Below are positions 59,046 through 64,000 of a DNA stretch of 64,000 nucleotides, piece by piece. The stretch covers positions 186,001 through 250,000 of the forward strand of contig CAWKNC010000002.1 in assembly GCA_963851045.1 (NCBI GenBank), given 5' to 3'. The notes under the pieces were generated by a model. That model did no database searches. It was not told the DNA's origin and saw only the letters and a program-made list of their open reading frames with translations. The stretch's first letter is position 1. Each line of letters opens with the position of its first letter. Position numbers and translations under genes: made by a program. Source of the DNA: WHSW01 sp963851045 (GTDB taxonomy: Bacteria > Actinomycetota > Thermoleophilia > Solirubrobacterales > 70-9).

Positions 59046-61594
59046 CGCTTCGGCGCGATCGTGGTCGGCGCCTCGGACGGGTCGGGCGGCTCAGGGGGCG
59101 GCGGTTGCGGCGCAGCCGCCGGGACCGCGGCGAACTCGGTGGTCGGCCTTCGCGTGTGGATGGGATCGGGTCCGTCGTCTGGGTCGAGGTCCTGACCCGG
59201 CTCCAGCTCGAGGCGCTGAATGAACGGCAGATGCCAGGCCGCGCCAGCGAGACCTAGGCCGATCGCAACGCACAGGAGCGCGATGAACCACTGGCCGCCC
59301 GGCATTTGCTCGAGCGCGAAAAAGGTGCGAACGGGCTCGATGGCGAGGATCCCCGCGAAGATCGCGCCGAGTCCTGCGATCAGCGCGAGCATGTAGCTCT
59401 GGACGGTGATGTGCTCGCGCCCAGGCCCGCGCTCGAGCAGGACGATGAAGCACAGGCCGAGCACGATGAGGGTCGTCGTCGCCGCGGTGCGGCCCTCCTG
59501 AATGGAGCCGCCGAAGACGGTGTCGACGAAGAAGAACGAGAGGAGCGAGGCGATCCCCATCGCTATCCCGGCGGGAAACGCGAAGGCGGCGAGCGCCTTC
59601 AGCAGTCGCCCACGGTAGAGCGGCCCCTCACTGGGCGCCAGCGCCAGGACGAACGACGGGATGCCGATCGTCAGCAGGGCCGCGACGGTCAGCTGCCGTG
59701 GGAGGAATGGGAACGTGAAGTCGAAGATCGATGCAAGGAGGATCAGAAAGCCGGCGTAGACGGACTTCGTCAAGTACAGGCGCCCGAGGCGGTGGATGTT
59801 GCGCGCGATTCGCCTGCCCTCGCCGATCGCACGCGGCAGCATCGAGAACTGGTCGCGCAGCAGGACGATGTCGGCCACGCCCTTGGTGATCTGGCTGCCG
59901 GAGCCCATCGCGACCGCGAGCTTGGCCTGCTTGAGCGCGGGGACGTCGTTGACGCCGTCGCCGATCATCGCCGTGTAGCGGCCGTTGCGACCGAGCGCGC
60001 CGACCAAGAGCTTCTTCTGGTCGGGCGTGATCCGGCAGAAGACCGTGTTTTTCTCGGCGGCCTCGGCCAGCCCCCCGTGGTCGGTCGGCAGCTGTGGGCC
60101 CTCGATCACGCCCACGCCCTCGGGGACGCCTACCGCCTTGGCCACGGCGGTGACGGTCTCTCGGGCGTCGCCGGAAATCAGCTTCAGATCGACCTCCTGA
60201 CCGCGCATGAACTCGATCGTCTCGGCCGCATCGGCTCGCAGGGTTTCCTCGAGCACGACCAGGGCTCGCGCCTCCAGCCTTGGCGGTGGCTCCTTGGCGG
60301 GATCGGTCGGAAGACCCCCGCGGGCCTCACCAAACGCGACGACCCGGCGGCCCGCCGATGTGTGTTCGGCGAGGACCCGCTGAAGTCCCTCGGGGAGCTC
60401 AAGCGCGCCAGCGCTCTTGAGGATGTCCGGGGCGCCGATCACCCAGCTCGAACCGTTGAGGGTGAGCCCGCTCCACTTCCATTGCGAGGAGAAGGGGACC
60501 TCGGCGCTCGGGCGCTCGGCGGTTGCCGGGAAGGCGGCGGCGATCGTCTCCAGCGTGCGGTTGCGCTCACCGGCGGAGGCGGCAAAGGCCCCGAGGGCGC
60601 GTTCGGCATCCGCCGGTCCGGCCGGGTCGGCGGACTCGATCTTGATCAGCTTCAAAGAGCCGTCGGTGAGCGTGCCTGTCTTGTCGACGCAGATGGTGTC
60701 CACCGCGGCCAGCGCCTCGGTCGCCGACATCTGCTGGACGAGGGTGTTCTGGCGCGCCAATCGCACCGCAGCGACGGCGAAGGTGACGCTCATCAGCAGC
60801 ACGAGACCCTCGGGAATCAGCGTCACCAGCCCCGCCGTTGCCTCCTGGGCGGCTTCGCGGAACTCCTTCTCGTGAAGGCTGAAGCCGACCAGGACGATGA
60901 TCGCGATCGGAACCAGGGCGATCGTGGTGGCTCTCAGTACCTGGTTGACCTCCTGCTGTAGAGGCGACGCCTCGTGACGGAATTCGCGTGCCTCCCCGGC
61001 GATCTTCTCGGCGTAGCTGTCCTCGCGCACCGCGTCGACCTCGTAGTGGCCCGACCCGGACAGTGCGAAGGAACCGGAGAGCATCCGGTCGCCAACGCGT
61101 TTGCGAATTCCGTCGGACTCCCCGGTAAGCAGCGACTCATCGATGGTCAGCCCGCGAGTGTCGACCACCGGACCGTCGGCGACGAGCTGATCACCCGGCT
61201 CGACTCGGACAACGTCGCCAGGGACGACCTCACTGGCGAGGAGCTCCACCGCCCGCGAGTCGCGCAGCACCTTCGCGCGGGGTGCGACCAGCAGGGCAAG
61301 CTGATCGAGCGTCTCCTTCGCCTTCAGTTCCTGGCGGATGCCGATCCCCGAATTGACGATGGCGATCAGGCCGAAGATCGCATCGGCGAACAGCCCCAGC
61401 GACAGGATGAGGATGAAAAAGCCGCCGATGATCGCGTTGAACAGCGTCAGGACGTTCGCGGTGACAATGGTCGCGACCGAGCGGCTGTTGGCTGGAGGGG
61501 GTGGCCCGAGACGGGCCAGCCGACGCTCGGCTTCTGCACTCGACAGGCCGCCTAGTCGTTGATCTGCCGCGGCCTCGCTCACCGCGTCATTCAT
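59042..61594 (-). CDS. Cation P-type ATPase, CtpE-like
   Basis: An 850-residue P-type ATPase. Actuator loop LTIDESLLTGESDG, TM4 motif LIPEGLVLL, phosphorylation site ICVDKTGTLTDG, nucleotide-domain KLISGDARETVTAV and hinge MIGDGVNDVPALKQAKLAVAMGSGS. The PEGL motif and short N-terminus match actinobacterial CtpE, a calcium pump in mycobacteria, rather than heavy-metal pumps. The C-terminal 60 residues are Pro/Glu/Asp-rich and cytoplasmic. Operon with pyk downstream; the start overlaps the previous gene by 8 bases. Confidence 0.95.
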   Translation of the reverse strand: MNDAVSEAAADQRLGGLSSAEAERRLARLGPPPPANSRSVATIVTANVLTLFNAIIGGFFILILSLGLFADAIFGLIAIVNSGIGIRQELKAKETLDQLALLVAPRAKVLRDSRAVELLASEVVPGDVVRVEPGDQLVADGPVVDTRGLTIDESLLTGESDGIRKRVGDRMLSGSFALSGSGHYEVDAVREDSYAEKIAGEAREFRHEASPLQQEVNQVLRATTIALVPIAIIVLVGFSLHEKEFREAAQEATAGLVTLIPEGLVLLMSVTFAVAAVRLARQNTLVQQMSATEALAAVDTICVDKTGTLTDGSLKLIKIESADPAGPADAERALGAFAASAGERNRTLETIAAAFPATAERPSAEVPFSSQWKWSGLTLNGSSWVIGAPDILKSAGALELPEGLQRVLAEHTSAGRRVVAFGEARGGLPTDPAKEPPPRLEARALVVLEETLRADAAETIEFMRGQEVDLKLISGDARETVTAVAKAVGVPEGVGVIEGPQLPTDHGGLAEAAEKNTVFCRITPDQKKLLVGALGRNGRYTAMIGDGVNDVPALKQAKLAVAMGSGSQITKGVADIVLLRDQFSMLPRAIGEGRRIARNIHRLGRLYLTKSVYAGFLILLASIFDFTFPFLPRQLTVAALLTIGIPSFVLALAPSEGPLYRGRLLKALAAFAFPAGIAMGIASLLSFFFVDTVFGGSIQEGRTAATTTLIVLGLCFIVLLERGPGREHITVQSYMLALIAGLGAIFAGILAIEPVRTFFALEQMPGGQWFIALLCVAIGLGLAGAAWHLPFIQRLELEPGQDLDPDDGPDPIHTRRPTTEFAAVPAAAPQPPPPEPPDPSEAPTTIAPKR

Positions 61595-62519
61595 AGACGA
61601 TCAGGTCTGGCTCCGGCCGAAGCTTGAGCACCTGACCGGGACTCATCAGATCGAAATCCTCGAAGTAGAAGAGCTTGAACCCGCTGAACAGAGGGCTGCC
61701 CGCGTTCGGGCGGAGGTCGCCGTACTTGGCGATCTTGGCTTCGGGCGCGCCGAAGCCGTCGACGTTGACGACGGTGGCGAGCGATGGCCGGGCGACCACC
61801 TGAGCGCGGTTGGCGATCATCCCGCCGGTGAATTGGTGAATCACAAAGAGCTTTTGCGGTAGCTGCTCGCGTTCGGTGACCGCGGCCAGGTTCGCCGAGA
61901 TCCGATTCACGGTCGCGGCATCGACCGAGCCGATCACCTGCCCAGGAACCTCTTCGGGGCCGACGTGCCACTCCGGATCCAGGGCGAGACCGACGTCAGG
62001 CTCGCGCAGATAGCGGTCGAGCCTTGCAACCTCGGCAGCAAAGCTGGAGCGGCCGGGCTGAATGTCCAACAGCAGGAGCGCATCGTGCGCGCGCGCTGCT
62101 CGCAGGTAGCGCCGGATCACTGAGTCCGGGGTCTGGTTTCGATAGAGCCCGTCCTCGCCCGGATCCGCGGCCGCGACCGTCGCGAGCAGTTCGAGCACCG
62201 GCAGCACCGGCCGCTCCTCGGTTGCGTAGGGCTCGGCCTGGGACTCGAGCTCGGCGACCGCCTCGTCCGGACTCCCGATCCCGAGCGCGCCAAGCTCCTC
62301 ACTGGCGGGTGCGCCGTAGTAGGCGACAAGGCGGAAATCGGGGAGAAGTGTGCGGCCACCGCGCGGCAGCTCCGGAAGCTGATCGGCGGCGCTCTGTGCC
62401 TCCTCGACCGCCTCCGGTGACCCGCTCCCGCTGATCAGCCCGATCGCAAAGGCGAGCGTTGCGAGGACGCCCGCGACGAGGATCGCGAGCCGCCGCCGTT
62501 GTTCGACAGATGCAGACTT
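61587..62519 (-). CDS. Secreted or membrane-anchored hypothetical protein, start not found
   Basis: A protein of 206 residues from the first standard start (GTG 62207), but coding sequence continues upstream: a basic RRR, hydrophobic segment LAILVAGVLATLAFAIGLISG, a Glu-rich region and LLPDFRLVAYYGAPASEELGALGIG. No ATG, GTG or TTG is in frame there, so either a rare start or an indel near 62500 is likely. The C-terminal part has ALLLLDIQPGRSSF, VGLALDPEWHVGPEEVPGQVIG and FVIHQFTGGMI, which recall a TIM-barrel glycosidase-like fold. Divergent from the osmolyte ABC gene. The 5' coordinate is approximate. Confidence 0.7.
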   Translation of the reverse strand, partial: KSASVEQRRRLAILVAGVLATLAFAIGLISGSGSPEAVEEAQSAADQLPELPRGGRTLLPDFRLVAYYGAPASEELGALGIGSPDEAVAELESQAEPYATEERPVLPVLELLATVAAADPGEDGLYRNQTPDSVIRRYLRAARAHDALLLLDIQPGRSSFAAEVARLDRYLREPDVGLALDPEWHVGPEEVPGQVIGSVDAATVNRISANLAAVTEREQLPQKLFVIHQFTGGMIANRAQVVARPSLATVVNVDGFGAPEAKIAKYGDLRPNAGSPLFSGFKLFYFEDFDLMSPGQVLKLRPEPDLIVYE

Positions 62520-62548
62520 GATGACCGCAACGATACGATCGAGCGCGA

Positions 62549-63739
62549 GTGCAGGCGGCCGAAGGCTCCATCAGCTCCGGGGAAGCCCTTTCGGTGGAGT
62601 TCCGCGAGGCGACCAAGCGGTACCCCGGCGCCGACCGCGCTGCGGTCGATCAGCTGAGCCTCGAAGTCCAGGCCGGCGAGATCTGCGTGCTTGTCGGCCC
62701 CTCGGGATGCGGGAAGACCACCGCGATGCGGATGGCCAATCGCATGGTCGAGATCACCGAGGGCGACATTCTCATCGGCGACCGCTCCGTGCGCGACCGG
62801 GCACCTGCCGAGCTTCGCCGTGAGATCGGCTACGTCATCCAGCAGATCGGGCTTTTCCCGCACCGCACGATCTCCGAGAACATTGCAACGGTCCCGGCGC
62901 TTCTGGGCTGGGAGGGCGAGCGTGGGAAGGAGCGCGCGGCGGAACTGCTGGCGCTCATCGGTCTCGATCCCGAGATCGGCGATCGCTATCCCGCTCAGCT
63001 CTCGGGCGGCCAGCAGCAGCGTGTGGGGGTGGCCCGCGCCCTTGCGGTCAACCCGGGCGTGATGTTGATGGATGAGCCCTTCGGCGCCGTCGACCCGATC
63101 AATCGCGAGCGTCTGCAGAATGAGTTTTTGAGGCTGCAGGCGGAGCTGCGCAAGACGATCCTCTTCGTCACCCACGACATCGACGAGGCGATCAAGATGG
63201 GTGACCGGATCGCGGTGCTCAAGGAGGGCGGACATCTCGCCCAGTACGCAACGCCCTCGGAGCTCTTGATGGCGCCGGCCGACGACTTCGTCGAGGACTT
63301 CGTTGGCGCCGATCGCGCGCTCAAGCGCCTCGCCTTGATGCGGGTCGCCGACATCGACCTCTGGGAAGCACCCCTTGCGCACGTGGGCCAGTCGACCGCC
63401 GAGGTGCGCGCCAAGCTCGAAGGCGCCGAGGTTCCCCATGCGCTTGTCGTCGACGACAAGCGACGGCCGCTTGGCTGGCTCTCAGACGCTGATCTGCGTG
63501 CCGAGACGGTCCCCCAAAAACCCGACAGCAGTCCGGACCCGATCCTCGATGTCGAGGACGTGATGCGTGATGCCCTCTCCGACCTGCTTCAGGCCGAGAC
63601 TCGCTACGCCCCTGTGGTGGACGGGCAGGGCCGGATCGCGGGAGTCCTTTCGGTCGAGATCATCTCGGAGTTCCTGTCGTCCCGCGATGCGCTCAAAGAC
63701 GAACGCCCGGCGGCGGAGCGACCCCTGACCACGTCGTGA
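62549..63739 (+). CDS. Glycine betaine/choline-type ABC transporter ATPase with CBS domains
   Basis: A 396-residue OpuCA/ProV-like ATPase. Walker A GPSGCGKTTAM, signature QLSGGQQQRVGVARAL, Walker B MLMDEPFGAVDPINRERLQ, switch FVTHDIDEAIKMGDRI. After about residue 265 come two CBS motifs (LMRVADIDLWEAPLAHVGQS and ILDVEDVMRDALSDLLQ), which in relatives sense ionic strength or cyclic-di-AMP. GTG at 62549; a GTG at 62594 begins the ATPase fold and is an alternative. The stop overlaps the permease start. Confidence 0.92.
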   Translation: MQAAEGSISSGEALSVEFREATKRYPGADRAAVDQLSLEVQAGEICVLVGPSGCGKTTAMRMANRMVEITEGDILIGDRSVRDRAPAELRREIGYVIQQIGLFPHRTISENIATVPALLGWEGERGKERAAELLALIGLDPEIGDRYPAQLSGGQQQRVGVARALAVNPGVMLMDEPFGAVDPINRERLQNEFLRLQAELRKTILFVTHDIDEAIKMGDRIAVLKEGGHLAQYATPSELLMAPADDFVEDFVGADRALKRLALMRVADIDLWEAPLAHVGQSTAEVRAKLEGAEVPHALVVDDKRRPLGWLSDADLRAETVPQKPDSSPDPILDVEDVMRDALSDLLQAETRYAPVVDGQGRIAGVLSVEIISEFLSSRDALKDERPAAERPLTTS

Positions 63740-64000
63740 TCGCGACCGCCGCCGCGTCGCTGCTTCCGCTTGCCAGCGGCGATGACTTCGTCAGAGACCG
63801 AAGTAGCGAAGCGGCCGATTGCGTGGCGGAGAACAGCACCGTCTGTGTCGGCTGGGCGATCGACAATTTCGACCGTTACGTCTCCCCGCTGCTCGAGCAC
63901 ATCGTCTTGGTCTCGACCTCGGTGGTCGCTGGCTTCGTGATCGCGTTTGGGTTGGCGCTCGTCTCGCATCGGCGCCGCTGGTTGATTCCCGCGCTCACCG
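63736..64000 (+). CDS. Osmolyte ABC transporter permease, 3' end outside window
   Basis: The frame starts with GTG 63736, overlapping the ATPase stop (GTGA), and is open to the window end (88 codons). It encodes a short periplasmic-type lead (SLLPLASGDDFVRDRSS), then FDRYVSPLLEHIVLVSTSVVAGFVIAFGLALVSHRRRWL, typical of the first membrane segment of OpuCB/ProW-like permeases (LxxHLxLVxxS pattern). Partial. Confidence 0.85.
   Translation, partial: MIATAAASLLPLASGDDFVRDRSSEAADCVAENSTVCVGWAIDNFDRYVSPLLEHIVLVSTSVVAGFVIAFGLALVSHRRRWLIPALT

Noticed and set aside
59306..60961. 551-codon plus-strand frame opposite the P-type ATPase
   Set aside because: Antisense shadow of a gene with all P-type ATPase motifs.

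Overview
The window is a gene-dense stretch of a GC-rich actinobacterial chromosome. GTG and TTG starts are common, stop/start overlaps (ATGA, GTGA, TTGA, TAGTG) are frequent, and most intergenic gaps are below 150 bp. An actinobacterial-type IHF, Mkl/YrbE lipid-transporter genes, an F420-type luciferase-like oxidoreductase, a DUF5679 protein and a class F sortase point to Actinomycetota. The overall flavour fits Thermoleophilia/Solirubrobacterales, but that placement is inference. I saw no rRNA, tRNA, CRISPR array, phage or insertion sequence.

Layout. 1-9.4 kb: 3' part of metH, cupin, YjbQ-family protein, aldehyde dehydrogenase plus thioesterase, and two tandem PQQ-type sugar dehydrogenases next to a lipoprotein. 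9.5-17.5 kb: two YrbE/MlaE permeases and an Mkl ATPase with no MCE protein, then an MMPL/RND exporter, a thioredoxin-fold protein, a B3/4-domain protein and two unknowns. 17.5-22 kb: IHF, then a serine-palmitoyltransferase-like enzyme divergent from a frameshifted GNAT-type acyltransferase (a possible sphingolipid pair), and an AlkA glycosylase. 22-25.4 kb: thiamine-precursor ABC transporter under a TPP riboswitch, and a PlsC acyltransferase. 25.5-34.7 kb: MoxR/vWA pair, PPK2, a long coiled coil, amt plus PII, MBL and PAS genes. 34.7-38.4 kb: DUF4397 protein with class F sortase, DUF5679, a voltage-gated cation channel and a rhodanese. 38.5-48.2 kb: acyl-CoA catabolism (two thiolases, two acyl-CoA dehydrogenases, MaoC hydratase, flavin monooxygenase, TetR). 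48.2-64 kb: membrane unknowns, hydrolase, LhgO, a split NHEJ ligase and polymerase, crotonase, ATP-grasp, VanZ, LLM oxidoreductase, pyruvate kinase, a CtpE-like P-type ATPase and the start of an osmolyte ABC operon.

Two window-wide signals stand out. First, a short palindromic repeat (core GCGAAGC on one strand) occurs at least five times; three copies lie inside reading frames and add short linker peptides, as Rickettsia palindromic elements do. Second, four genes carry apparent one-base frameshifts that restore conserved motifs when corrected, and a fifth lacks any normal start codon. This suggests indel errors in the assembly or recent gene decay.
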